Of a stretch of 64,000 nucleotides of DNA, positions 1 to 10,346 are shown piece by piece. Both the position numbers and the translations under genes were made by a program. The stretch is from Hormiphora californensis (taxonomy: Eukaryota; Ctenophora; Tentaculata; Cydippida; Pleurobrachiidae). Position 1 is the stretch's first letter; each line of letters opens with the position of its first letter. The DNA lies in contig CM035353.1 in NCBI GenBank assembly GCA_020137815.1, positions 3,654,471 to 3,718,470 of the forward strand, written 5' to 3'. Under the pieces are notes generated by a model. That model was not told where the DNA came from, made no database searches, and saw nothing but the letters and a program-made list of their open reading frames with translations.

Positions 1-280
1 GTTCCCCGTCTATCCATTTCTCATAGGATGCAGTGACCTGTGACATTGCTGCCACTAGCCCATTCCCAGTCCTGTGTTGTGGGAGGTATTTTTCACCGAG
101 AAAGTTTTACAAAAGTTACATCATAACAATATTATAGCATGGTTATATCTTTTGGCTTTTTTATTTTATACGACACAGCGGGATACATAATGACATATAT
201 GTTCCAACGTTATGACTTTCTCGTGACATATATATGATCTAACATTATGTAATACACAGCAGCTGGAGTTGAATACTTAC

Positions 281-389
281 CATGAACCGACCGAAACAAG
301 TAAACAACCAATCAGAACTCGTTATTTAGGTCACGTGACTGGTTATCAGCCAATCAGGGACCAGTATTTCCTGGTTCGGTCGGTTCCTG
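281..389 (+). mobile_element. hAT-like MITE, copy 1 (109 bp)
   Basis: Begins with a CAGGAACCGACCGAA-type terminus (here mutated at the third base) and ends with its inverted copy. Flanked by the 8-bp duplication ATACTTAC (273-280 and 390-397). The 8-bp duplication and YARNG-type terminus fit the hAT superfamily. The right duplication is the complement of the 5' splice site of gene A exon 6. No coding capacity. Confidence 0.85.
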
Positions 390-1149
390 ATACTTACATT
401 AACATCGTACGGATAAGTTCCTCCATCGTTGTTTTTTACCCTTGTTAACCCACTCCACAGCCACTGGTCATTTGCAGACCTGTAATTGATTATAATAATA
501 ATTAATCGATAATTAATTAACTAAGCCCCAAAGAACTGCCAGCCTCCCAACATATAATACCCCCCACACCAACTCTGTTAAAACGGTAAATGTTAGGGCG
601 TTCTGGTAGACACATTTTGGTAAACCCAACCCCTCCCCAGTCCCCCACAGTCCAAATATTCCTACATGGGGTTGGGGTAAGCAGCAGTCAGTAGCAACGT
701 GACGTCATGTTCCATCAAATCGTCGTTAACAGTAACCAGATTACCAGTAGTCAGCATATCAGTATTTCTTTGTGCTAAAATTGAGAGATACATTTTTTTC
801 CCCGCAACAACTGTAAGTTTGATAGGCCTGCACTTTTTACAAACTTGATTAGAACACAGGGCGTTCTACCGGTTTGCCCACCAGTGGTGGGCAAACAAGT
901 CAGTACACAGAATGGTACTTTAAAGCAGACCGTTATGCCCATCGACCAAATTTCAGGACATTGCGGTATAGTGGTGGTGGGCATAACGCTAGCAGGCCGT
1001 TTATATGCCCAAGTGTAACCTTCTATTATAATTACCGGTTTCAGCAATGTTTCTGTAACAGCTCATCTCCATACTAAACATCCCTACTTCAGGCACTATG
1101 TTCCACCCTGTTGCATGTTTCAAGTGACACCCGGGGTGAGCAGAATCAG

Positions 1150-1285
1150 CTTCAGAGCCCACCTACAGCGAGAAATATGAGGTAGAAGAGGTAGAAGAGG
1201 GAGGTAGGGGGGTATACGATGGAGGTAGGGGGTAGGGAGGTAGACGAGTTAGGGGGTAGGGGGTAGGGAGGTAGACGATGGAGGT
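1150..1285. repeat. GGTAG/GGGTAG-rich minisatellite in intron of gene A
   Basis: Irregular repeats of gaggtag, gggggtaggg and gaggtagacga between exons 3 and 4 of gene A. No open frame is conserved; it reads as purine-rich simple repeat. Confidence 0.7.
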
Positions 1286-1319
1286 GTGGCACTAACTGCG
1301 GAACTGAATTGGTAATCAT

Positions 1320-1421
1320 CAGGAACCGACCGAAACAAGTAAACAACCAATCAGAACTCCTTATTTAGGTCACGTGACTGGTTATCAGCCAATCCGGGAC
1401 CAGTATTTCAGTCGGTTCCTG
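1320..1421 (+). mobile_element. hAT-like MITE, copy 2
   Basis: CAGGAACCGACCGAAAC start, GGTCGGTTCCTG-type end, and the 8-bp duplication GTAATCAT at 1312-1319 and 1422-1429. It lies about 20 bp inside the intron that begins after gene A exon 3. Confidence 0.85.
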
Positions 1422-1689
1422 GTAATCATGGTAACGGACTCACCCAGGTGAATGCTTGGCATAAAGATGGAATGGAGAGACAGGCGTTCAAACAACTATC
1501 CTGAGTGTCGTAGATGGTCATGTCCCTGTAGTTAATCCCGGCCACATCCTCTCCCAAATCACCATGAAGGAAGTCTGTGTTTTTCACCCAACAGTCAGAA
1601 TCTTGCCAATCTATAGAAGAGTGGTAATTTGGATGATAATAATAATTTGGATAATAATCATCCTTACACATTATGATATCTTACATCAC

Positions 1690-1798
1690 CAGGAACCGAC
1701 CGAACCAAGAAATACTGGTCCCTGATTGGCTGATAATCAGTCACGTGACCTAAATAACGAGTTCTGATTGGTTGTTTACTTGTTTCGGTCGGTTCCTG
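1690..1798 (-). mobile_element. hAT-like MITE, copy 3 (inverted)
   Basis: Same family in the opposite orientation; the TIRs CAGGAACCGACCGAA and GGTCGGTTCCTG are intact. Flanks CTTACATC and CTTATATC look like an 8-bp duplication with one mismatch. Lies within about 20 bp of the splice donor of gene A exon 2. Confidence 0.8.
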
Positions 1799-1981
1799 CT
1801 TATATCACATTCTTACCGAAAGCAAAGGTGGTGCATCTTTCAGCAGCAGTCTCAAAAGTCACCTGTCCCTGGGAGTGGGAGGGTATGTTTTAGTTTAAAT
1901 CATGTAGTAAATTCACTATAGAATAGCAATTAGATCAGGATTTGAATTCGAAACCTATAGGTCCGTCAGCTAGTGGAGTAC

Positions 1982-2055
1982 TTGGTGACATAGACACCGT
2001 GCGCGACCAAGATTGAGCGGGGGTCGCGCCATGGCAGGTGTCTATATGTCACCAA
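1982..2055. mobile_element. 74-bp TTGG...CCAA MITE with 9-bp duplication (Mutator-like size class)
   Basis: Termini TTGGTGACATAGACACC and its inverted copy GGTGTCTATATGTCACCAA, flanked by the perfect 9-bp duplication GTGGAGTAC (1973-1981 and 2056-2064). A 9-bp duplication is typical of MULE-type transposition, but superfamily assignment is inference. It sits a few bases past the 5' splice site of gene A exon 1. Confidence 0.8.
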
Positions 2056-2127
2056 GTGGAGTACTTACATTGAAAAGAATGACATTGCATGTTGCGTAAG
2101 TGCCATGTGAGAATGTCCCCGCATTAA

Positions 2128-3430
2128 GGGTACACCTGGCGTTTTTCATCATCGAGTGCCCAACCAAATGACTTCACCAGGGTTTAGGCCATACAAAATG
2201 GACCTCAAATATGCAATTTTAGCCCTAAAGTCGAATTCATATTTTTGCTACAGCCTATTTTCAAAGTGGCGTTTTTTCAATTTTTGTTGAAATTTTTAAC
2301 CTCAGGACCACTTTTTTTGAGATAGAAACATTAAATTCTTGGAATTTGAAGAGAATATAAAGGTGAATAAGCCCAAAGAAGGATTTTTGAAATGGAGCTT
2401 ATTTCTGGCCATGAGAACGGTTTACTTTTTTGCTTCTTTGACACGCTGGCTGAGAATGTTCCCATGCTTCATTAGAGATGAAAATCTGGAAATAGTTGCT
2501 CAAAACGATTATCTATGTGGCCCAAAAATTTTGGAACTTTCCCGCCAAAGATGTGGTGTACAGAGCTTTTTTTGTGAAACCTGTCTTTTTGAAAAAGAGG
2601 GAAATTCCCTGTATCTCAAAAACGGATGATCGTAGAGACCTGGGACCAAGCTTAATCGATTCAGAAGGTCCGATTTTGGGGGGGTCTTCTGAGAGACATT
2701 TTGCTCCTACTCCAACCGTTTTTGCTGTAATTGCGAAAAAGGTATCAGCAAGTAAGGGGGAAATCAGCCCGAAGCAGGCTACTGGAATAGAGTTGTTTCC
2801 CCTTTTCATAGAATTAGTTTTTTGCAATTACAGCAAAATCGGTTGGAGTAGGAGCAAAATGTCTCTCAGAAGACCCCCCCAAAATCGGACCTTCTGAATC
2901 GATTAAGCTTGGTCCCAGGTCTCTATGATCATCCGTTTTTGAGATACAGGGAATTTCCCTCTTTTTCAAAAAGACAGGTTTCACAAAAAAAGCTCTGTAC
3001 ACCACATCTTTGGCGGGAAAGTTCCAAAATTTTTGGGCCACATAGATAATCGTTTTGAGCAACTATTTCCAGATTTTCATCTCTAATGAAGCATGGGAAC
3101 ATTCTCAGCCAGCGTGTCAAAGAAGCAAAAAAGTAAACCGTTCTCATGGCCAGAAATAAGCTCCATTTCAAAAATCCTTCTTTGGGCTTATTCACCTTTA
3201 TATTCTCTTCAAATTCCAAGAATTTAATGTTTCTATCTCAAAAAAAGTGGTCCTGAGGTTAAAAATTTCAACAAAAATTGAAAAAACGCCACTTTGAAAA
3301 TAGGCTGTAGCAAAAATATGAATTCGACTTTAGGGCTAAAATTGCATATTTGAGGTCCATTTTGTATGGCCTAAACCCTGGTGAAGTCATTTGGTTGGGC
3401 ACTCGATGATGAAAAACGCCAGGTGTACCC
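2128..3430. mobile_element. 1.3 kb TTAA-flanked palindromic foldback element inside gene A exon 1
   Basis: Two arms of about 610 bp, nearly perfect inverted copies, separated by a loop of about 80 bp around 2740-2818. Outer ends are GGGTACACCTGGCG and its complement, flanked by TTAA at 2124-2127 and 3431-3434. A TTAA duplication is the hallmark of piggyBac-type (also Kolobok-type) insertion. Each arm contains the same 96-codon open frame, an effect of the palindrome with no recognisable product. Removing the element and one TTAA restores an uninterrupted 49-codon exon. Confidence 0.88.
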
Positions 3431-3560
3431 TTAATGAGCGTATCAACTCCCGTTAGTTGGCTCTGCGTGTCTTGGCCTTGGACAGAGGCGGTGCTGAGGA
3501 GAGCAGCAATAAGAAATAACATGTTTCAAGTGAATATTGAAACTACTGAAATCTCGGGAT

Positions 3561-3568
3561 TTTTATAG
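3561..3568 (-). promoter_or_regulatory. Possible TATA element upstream of gene A
   Basis: The minus strand reads CTATAAAAA about 40 bp upstream of the gene A start codon. Position and sequence fit a TATA box if the 5' UTR is short. No other promoter evidence. Confidence 0.25.
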
Positions 3569-3599
3569 TATAATCTCTCATAGAGATGCGTCGCACTGC

Positions 3600-4417
3600 T
3601 GCAGCGATATATCACGTGATATAGTATTACGATGTCACGTGACATTGCTGGAGGGCGACACCCCTCCATGAGGGATAATATCAATTGATACTGATTATCC
3701 ATTGGATATTGGAGGGCTTATATTGGGGAGGGTGAGAGGGATATGAGTTATTGATGAAAACTGAAAAGGGAATCTATGGATGGAGTGGTGAGAGGGGTGT
3801 GGAGTAGGTGGAGTAGGTGGAGTAGGGGTTGCTCTTCTTCCAAATATTATTTTGTATAGTATTCATATAATATGATGTTCAACTATGAGATTTTGAAGTT
3901 TAAGCCAAAAAAACATCCAGCCGTTTTGCTCCAAAAACGGTTTTGTAAAACGTGGAAAATTGTAAAAATATTGTAAAAATTTGTGGTAAATACTATTACT
4001 ATACTTTGCTGTTCTATGGGGATGTCCTTTTGGCCAATTTACGATGTTAGCACCAGACCTCCAGCATCAAACGGTCTGGACTCTGGCGACATCTACTTAC
4101 TTTTATATGTGTGTGTCACACGGTCGAGATCTCAACGCGCGTGACCAACTTCAGTGTGTCTCCTCCAAATCAAAATACGTCTGGCAGTGCCGTGCAGGTA
4201 TACAATATACATTGTACAATGTACATACCCCAACGGGACAAGTACCCGGACTTTTTGTAAGTTGCTATGTATACTTTGCTATTCTGCACGGCTCTTCACA
4301 CGTCTTTTGATACAAACTTACCCGAGTACTTGTGGTTAACATACCAGGGTACTTTTTTGTAAGTTGGTCGCTAATATAAGTGTGTGTCACACGGTTGAGA
4401 TGTCAACACACGCAAGT
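3600..4417. other. Intergenic, no gene recognised
   Basis: AT-rich sequence with a twice-occurring phrase around gtgtgtcacacggt (near 4109 and 4382) and GTAGGTGGAGTAGG repeats near 3800. No ORF with coding character or RNA gene is seen. Confidence 0.5.
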
Positions 4418-4510
4418 AAAGTCGTACCCCGATTTACCGTAACCCCGATTTACCGGGCACAACCTTTTCCCCCGAGCATCCAGGTAAATTAAATCGGTGT
4501 CCAACTGTAA
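4418..4510. mobile_element. pogo/Tigger-like MITE remnant (CCCCGATTTACCGGG family)
   Basis: Contains the family phrases CCCCGATTTACCGGGCA and CCCCGAGCATCC, ending in a degenerate GTGTCCAACTGTA. Better copies elsewhere in the window show CAGTCGGACCCCGATTTA termini flanked by TA. This copy is worn. Confidence 0.6.
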
Positions 4511-4689
4511 ATATACTAAATACGGGGGGGGGGGGGGGGATTTGGTTACGAAGTCACCCCATTTACTGCATAGATATATTAACGGGTAATTTCATTACCA
4601 AGGGGGGGGGGGGTGATATGCACCAAGCACAAGGTACATTATTCAGTGAGGCCAAATTCATCCAACTAACATAGAATATTGTTACTTAA

Positions 4690-5117
4690 CCCTTTGAGAC
4701 CGATAGGGTCACCATTGACCCCACGCTAATTATGTATCTAGCGTCTGTCCGAACTAAATCTAAGAAGTTTAAATGGTTTTCCGGGTTAGAATAGACACTT
4801 TTTGGCTGTTTTTGGGGTCATTTTAAGCTTTGAACATCTTAGTTTACTAGAAATGCCAAGTCTAAGCCATAAAAGTTGAAATTTTGGTGTAAAGTTGGCC
4901 ATATCTCTAAAACGGTATAAGTAAGCCAATAATGGACCTACAAATCAAAAGAAAACCATAGGTTTTACCCCGGTATGAAGTTTCGTGATGATTTGATCAA
5001 ATTTACAACGCTCGTAGAGACGAGTTTTTTGGTTCTGCTTTCAAGTAGGCTTGTTAGGAGTGTCTCCAGCAATTTTCAGATATTTCTGTCGATGGCGCCA
5101 CTATCGGTCCCAAAGGG
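4690..5117. mobile_element. piggyBac-like MITE, 428 bp
   Basis: Flanked by TTAA (4686-4689 and 5118-5121), with inverted termini CCCTTTGAGACCGATAG and CTATCGGTCCCAAAGGG. The CCCTTTG start plus TTAA duplication is characteristic of piggyBac. No transposase frame; a non-autonomous derivative. Confidence 0.8.
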
Positions 5118-5128
5118 TTAATATAAAT

Positions 5129-5594
5129 TAGGAGCCGGCGATATATATCGATATCGAATATTCGATGGAATATTCGATGGAATTCGAATGGAATATCGAT
5201 ATTTCGATTCGATAATATCGAATCGATATCGAATCGAGCCATTTTTCCCCGAAATATCGAATCGAAAATTTTCGATATCAAAATATCGATATCGATATCG
5301 AATCGAAAATTTTCGATATTGAAATATCGAATCGATATCGAATCGAATTTTTTTTGATATCAAAATATCGAATCGATATCGAATCGAAATTTTTTCTATA
5401 ACAAAATATCGAATCGATATCGAATCGAAAATTTTTCGATAACAAAATATCGAATCGATATCGAATCGAAAATTTTTGATCGGCAAAAAAATATCTTGTT
5501 TTGTACAAACTCTTTTATTTTATTTTATAAAAATTCGCGGGGCAAAAAATATCGATATCGAATAGAAAAAAAATTGGGATATCGCCGGCTCCTA
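5129..5594. mobile_element. hAT-like element filled with GATATCGAATC repeats
   Basis: Inverted termini TAGGAGCCGGCGATAT and ATATCGCCGGCTCCTA, flanked by the perfect 8-bp duplication ATATAAAT (5121-5128 and 5595-5602). The interior is a tandem array of ATATCGAATCGAAA-like units. Long minus-strand frames reading RYRFDIDSI are by-products of the repeat, not genes. Its left duplication abuts the right TTAA of the neighbouring piggyBac-like element. Confidence 0.83.
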
Positions 5595-5871
5595 ATATAA
5601 ATAATAATAATAATAATAAAGAGATTTGTATACACGCTTATACCCTACATAACCAAGATACAAATAAAGATCTATACCCTGCCTGCAGAGCTTCAAAGCG
5701 GTTCACCACTCGAATATAAAACTAAAAGTAATAATTACTAATGTCCAATAGAATAGTCCAATTCAATAGTCTGCTACTGTTCCAAAACTACAAATACCAG
5801 TCCACTGCTAGGTTTACTAACAAGAAAACACAACTCGACTGCACACGCTAAACACTACTCAACAGTCACAC

Positions 5872-6870
5872 TCACTCCTCATCATCCCCATCTACCACCT
5901 TTCCTCCCCTGATGTAGAAAGTCTTGTCTGGATACCGCGTCCTCTGAACCTTTAACTCCTCCACCAGTACTCGCCTTGCTGCTCTCTCCTCAGGGGTCCT
6001 ATCAGGTGCCAGATAAAACCCTTTGAATTTCTCAGATTTCCTCAGACGCTCCTTGTTCTCCAACACGAACTTTCTGGTATCCCTGTTCTTAAACACCAGT
6101 TTCACAGGCCTGTTTCTTCCCTCAACATACCTGCCTAGTCGGTAGTACGACCTGATTTCCCTCATTTCGACATCCCAGTTCTTCATCACGTGGAACATCT
6201 CACCCCACAGGTCACAATCCTCCTCTTCCTTACTATCAGCTAACCCATAACCAACCAGATTACATAACTTGTCCTCTGAAGCGGTGGTTATCGCTGTCCG
6301 AATACGCTGAGGAGCAAGGGCAGTTTCACACTCTTTCTCCAGTACAGATGCAAAAGATTTTATCTCCTGTTCAGCAGTAGACTGTACAGCGGAGATCTCC
6401 TCATCTCGCTTCTCCAGCAGCTGGCACTGTAACTTAACTAGCCGGTCCTGGGCCTCTACTAAGGATCTCTGTCCTGCTATCAGCTCCTCTTGAGACTGCA
6501 TAATTCTCCTCTCACAATCCTCAACATCACTGTACAAATGATTCAAGGCTGGGTAGCACCGATATACCAACAAGTTACATGCTTTCTCTGCAAATTCAGC
6601 TAACTCTGTCTTTCCAACCTTGGCAATCTTGCTCTTGCTCGGACACTTCACACTGTCCCAAACACTACCACTAGGCATCAGACTCTTCGGGAATGAATCC
6701 ACTACACCAGCATGAGCAAACAACTCTCGTACCAGGTCAAAAACTTCACATTTAACATCTCCGTAAGTGTTTTTAGACACCTTTTCATCACTATTTACAC
6801 GTAGCCGATCCTTAAAGCTGGAGCTAGATGCTGAGCTCATCAGGTAAGCACACGGTGAGATAGATATCAC
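5872..6870 (-). CDS. Orphan LINE ORF1-like protein, 332 aa
   Basis: Single uninterrupted frame. The first methionine gives 332 aa; a second at residue 12 (MSSASSSS) is equally plausible. The N-terminal half is helical, with a heptad-rich coiled coil around residues 110-190 (QSQEELIAGQRSLVEAQDRL). The C-terminal part (about 240-325) reads RPVKLVFKNRDTRKFVLENK, then DRTPEERAARR and FYIRGGKVVDG. This is the nucleic-acid-binding C-terminal region of L1/CR1-type ORF1 proteins as I know them. ORF1 proteins bind element RNA as trimers. No ORF2 lies downstream: the next segment is the hAT-like element, after an AAT-rich tract (5603-5621) that could be the 3' tail. Either a solo ORF1 (half-LINE) or a domesticated copy. 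Confidence 0.65.
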   Translation of the reverse strand: MISISPCAYLMSSASSSSFKDRLRVNSDEKVSKNTYGDVKCEVFDLVRELFAHAGVVDSFPKSLMPSGSVWDSVKCPSKSKIAKVGKTELAEFAEKACNLLVYRCYPALNHLYSDVEDCERRIMQSQEELIAGQRSLVEAQDRLVKLQCQLLEKRDEEISAVQSTAEQEIKSFASVLEKECETALAPQRIRTAITTASEDKLCNLVGYGLADSKEEEDCDLWGEMFHVMKNWDVEMREIRSYYRLGRYVEGRNRPVKLVFKNRDTRKFVLENKERLRKSEKFKGFYLAPDRTPEERAARRVLVEELKVQRTRYPDKTFYIRGGKVVDGDDEE

Positions 6871-7243
6871 ACAGTTAGAGAGAACAGATCACGTATCAGA
6901 GATAAGGGAGCAGTAAAACTGTAACGAATGCTGGAACAAGAAAGAATAAATAAAACAAGTATTAATTCTTATTTCTTGTTATCATAACCCCCCCCCCCCC
7001 ACATATTTAGTCTTAGAGTAACTAGGGGGGATGTGTTGTCTCATATAAGACCGTCGGTCCGGTGCGATCTTACGGTCTTACCCCCAAAAGGTCTACTTGG
7101 ATCTGAGTTTTATGCTCACCTAAAAGAGTCGCGCAAAGCAAATGCTGTCACGCGCCAACTCTTCTCTCTCTTTAGTCCAAATGCGTCTCTCACTTATCCC
7201 ATGCGGTGGGTGTTAGGTGGCCGGCAACCAGGTGCCTGGTCGC

Positions 7244-8254
7244 TGACCATCTAACACCCACTCTCCCACTACCAGGTGCAGCACCCCCACCTAACACCCA
7301 CTCTCCCACTACCAGATGCAGCACCCCTACCTAACACCGACTCTCCCACTACCAGGTGCAGCACCCCCACCTAACACCCACTCTCCCACTACCAGATGCA
7401 GCACCCCCACCTAACACCCACTCTCCCACTACCAGGTACAGCAGCCCCACCTAACACCCACTCTCCCAACACCAGGTGCAGCACCCCCACCTAACACCCA
7501 CTCTCCCACTACCAGGTGCAGCACCCCCACCTAACACCCACTCTCCCACTACCAGGTGCAGCACCCCCACCTAACACCCACTCTCCCACTACCAGGTGCA
7601 GCACCCCCACCTAACACCCACTCTCCCACTACCAGGTGCAGCACCCCCACCTAACACCCACTCTCCCACTACCAGGTGCAGCACCCCCACCTAACACCCA
7701 CTCTCCCACTACCAGGTGCAGCACCCCCACCTAACACCCACTCTCCCACTACCAGGTGCAGCACCCCCACCTAACACCCACTCTCCCACTACCAGGTGCA
7801 GCACCCCCACCTAACACCCACTCTCCCACTACCAGGTGCAGCACCCCCACCTAACACCCACTCTCCCACTACCAGGTGCAGCACCCCCACCTAACACCCA
7901 CTCTCCCACTACCAGGTGCAGCACCCCCACCTAACACCCACTCTCCCACTACCAGGTGCAGCACCCCCACCTAACACCCACTCTCCCACTACCAGGTGCA
8001 GCACCCCCACCTAACACCCACTCTCCCACTACCAGGTGCAGCACCCCCACCTAACACCCACTCTCCCACCACCAGGTGCAGCACCCCCACCTAACACCCA
8101 CTCTCCCACTACCAGGTGCAGCACCCCCACCTAACACCCACTCTCCCACTACCAGGTGCAGCACCCCCACCTAACACCCACTCTCCCACTACCAGGTGCA
8201 GCACCCCCACCTAACACCCACTCTCCCACTACCAGGTGCAGCACCCCCACCCGC
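7244..8254. repeat. 40-bp minisatellite, about 25 copies
   Basis: Tandem units built on CACCTAACACCCACTCTCCC plus ACTACCAGGTGCAGCACCCC, exact period 40 bp. The first few copies carry substitutions (AGATGCAG, AGGTACAGCAG, CAACACCAGG). Units from about 7480 to 8050 are essentially identical, so the array homogenises from the interior. The plus-strand frame through it is repeat-derived. Confidence 0.95.
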
Positions 8255-8544
8255 CGGAGGTGGATGAGGAAGGTAATTGCCCACTTTTTTCAAAGTGGGC
8301 GGCAGGGGAAGGTGGGTTTCTCAGCTGCGAGACTCCCCTACAGTTCCCCGGACAGGACTGGGAGGTATGGAAATATGACGATGTTACTGTAAACCAATAG
8401 GACGGTAACTGCTGATGAATTACCTCTTAAACTGTCTTGCATATATGATCTGATGTCAAATCAATGGACTATATTACGAATGAACAATTATGAATTAACG
8501 TTTATATTTAAACGTCTAGTAAGTCACTGAGATAATTCAATGTA

Positions 8545-8773
8545 AAGGAAAACCCAAGCAACAATAGCCCTCACTTGGGTTTTGTGAAATTTCCCACGGT
8601 CATTGCTCCACCCCCTGATGAGATAGAGACTTGAAATTTTGTAGTGAGGTAGAACTCGACATGATCTATCCAACTACAAAATTTCAAGTCTCTATCTCAT
8701 CAGGGGGTGGAGCAATGATCGTGGGAAATTTCACAAAACCCAAGTGAGGGCTATTGTTGCTTGGGTTTTCCTT
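8545..8773. mobile_element. 229-bp palindromic MITE flanked by TA
   Basis: Almost perfect inverted repeat. Ends AAGGAAAACCCAAGC and GCTTGGGTTTTCCTT are flanked by TA at 8543-8544 and 8774-8775, with a short loop near 8650. The TA duplication points to Tc1/mariner-type mobilisation. Confidence 0.8.
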
Positions 8774-8820
8774 TAGTTGGATATTATCAGAATCGAAATG
8801 TAGTAGAGAAAGTTGTTGTA

Positions 8821-10261
8821 CAGGGTGTCCCACTGTCTTTGCGTGACCTATGATTTTGGGTGATGAGTGGGTTCCATTCAAATGCTCATAACTCATCGAA
8901 AAATTGGTCAAAACGGCTCAACCAAAAACAGTGTTGTAGAGAATTGTCAGGCGAACATTTGGGTACAAGATTGATGTTCCAAGTCTTACCAACCGTCAGA
9001 TATATCGTCTTACACGGGGGATTACGGGGGCTCGAATAGATCGCCCGTATAGATCGCCCGTACCAGTCGCCCGTACATTTGCTTTGCGCATTACGTTTCA
9101 TCGCACTTTCACCACAAAAAGGTACATGCGCGTTACGCACATGTGTTTTGTTGTGGTGAAAGTGTGGTGAAACGTAATGCGCAAAGCAAATGTACGGGCG
9201 ACTGGTACGGGCGATTGGTACGGGCGTCTCATCCGGGCCCCCGTAATCCGCTGCCTTAAAGTCAAAAATACGTGTTCATGAAATCCGACCGGGGTTCACG
9301 TTTTGAAAAATTCACAAATGCAAAGTTGCTCGGATCACATTGCATCCCTCATAAGAGTTGTAGGAAATTGTCTGGCGGTCATTTTGGTACCCGAGTTTTT
9401 GTCCTAGCTCAATGTTTAGAGTGTCTTATGACTGTCAGAACTGGAATTTTCACAAAAGTGGTCTCAGGTATCGCATTACATTTTGCCCTGTTATGAAGCT
9501 CATTGCTGCTTGAATAACATCTTAGTGCATGATAGGGTTGAGACCACTTGCGTATCCTACACATTAACAGGGGCCTTGCCAAATCGTCATAACAACCCTG
9601 TCAAGTGTCTAGATGAAATTGAGACGATATGTGCTGATTATCATGGGATTACACACGACACCGAGCCACCTAATTAGGCGTTGTGAGCCGATACCAACTA
9701 AGACTCAGCGTAGACAAATCCTTATGTTCCTACAGTCATAACGCAACTAAAACGTAGAGCTATGGATAAAATCATGGTATCAAAATGAACCTTAGACGAT
9801 TCCAATGAAGCCCTTATAAATTTCAAACCATTTTACCCATTTGTTGATGACACGTGATCCCCTCAAAAATGTTGGTTGAATTTCGTCTTTAGACAGTCAT
9901 AAGACAGTCTAAACATTAAGCTAGGACAAAAACCCGGGTACCAAAGTGACCGCCAGACAGTTTCCTACAACTCTTATGAGGGATGCAATGTGATCCGAGC
10001 AACTTTGCATATGTGAATTTTTCAAAACGTGAACCCCGGTCGGATTTCATGAACACGTATTTTTGACTTTAAGACGATATATCTGACGGTTGGTAAAACT
10101 TGGAACATCAATCTTGTACCCAAATGTTCGCCTGACAATTCTCTACAACACTGTTTTTGGTTGAGCCGTTTTGACCAATTTTTCGATGAGTTATGAGCAT
10201 TTGAATGGAACCCACTCATCACCCAAAATCACAGGTCACGCAAAGACAGTGGGACACCCTG
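8821..10261. mobile_element. TA-flanked DNA element, CAGGGTGTCCCA family, copy 1
   Basis: Inverted termini CAGGGTGTCCCACTGTC and GACAGTGGGACACCCTG, flanked by TA (8819-8820 and 10262-10263). The inverted arms extend several hundred bp inward. A second copy lies at 50879-52084. Neither encodes a transposase. This copy is enlarged by a nested Harbinger-like element at 9013-9255. Confidence 0.83.
9013..9255. mobile_element. Harbinger-like MITE nested in the TA element
   Basis: Flanked by the 3-bp duplication TTA (9010-9012 and 9256-9258), typical of PIF/Harbinger. Ends CACGGGGGATTACGG and CCGTAATCCGCTGCC. The interior is an inverted repeat of cgcccgtac and caaagcaaatgtacggg phrases. The other copy of the host element (50879-52084) has the empty site, which confirms the boundaries. 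A related copy is at 59239-59352. Confidence 0.85.
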
Positions 10262-10346
10262 TATAACAAAAAGAGAAGGCATTTTGTTTTATTTGATGTT
10301 TTTAATTTTCCTAAATTAAATGTTCTTTTTTATTACTGCATAACAT

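Larger units (their letters stand above)
1..3522 (-). pseudogene. Gene A: secreted PAN/apple + C-type lectin protein, disrupted copy (3' end beyond window)
   Basis: Multi-exon gene read from 3522 downward. Exons: E1 3431-3522 joined to 2069-2123, E2 1817-1868, E3 1444-1610, E4 1036-1162, E5 666-774, E6 398-479, E7 1-71 (continues off-window). All introns are GT-AG with consistent phases; E2 and E3 match gene B (29.6-35.0 kb) in length (52 and 167 nt) and E4-E6 match in phase. E1 starts MLFLIAALLST, a clear signal peptide. E3-E4 form a cysteine-rich PAN/apple-like domain (SDC...CQAFTW, then GCHLKHATGW and SMEMSC). E5-E7 are C-type-lectin-like (GNLVTV, DQWLWSGL, DWEW). Two lesions are visible. 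A 1303-bp TTAA-flanked palindrome splits E1. In E7 the frame reaches TGA after 16 codons, while the neighbouring frame resumes with SYEKW, matching SYERW of gene B. Probably a pseudogene or a broken allele; an assembly error is possible for the frameshift only. Confidence 0.72.

Noticed and set aside
2339-3219. Identical 96-codon frames on opposite strands
   Set aside because: Consequence of the perfect palindrome, with no recognisable domain; not separate genes.
5054-5508. RYRFDIDSI-rich proteins
   Set aside because: Repeat interior of a TSD-flanked hAT-like element.
7244-8254. Possible CRISPR array
   Set aside because: Units are contiguous 40-bp repeats with no unique spacers, in a eukaryotic genome.
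8684-10222. Small frames with HLGTRLMFQVLP and similar
   Set aside because: Shared by both copies of the CAGGGTGTCCCA element and by its inverted arms; repeat sequence.
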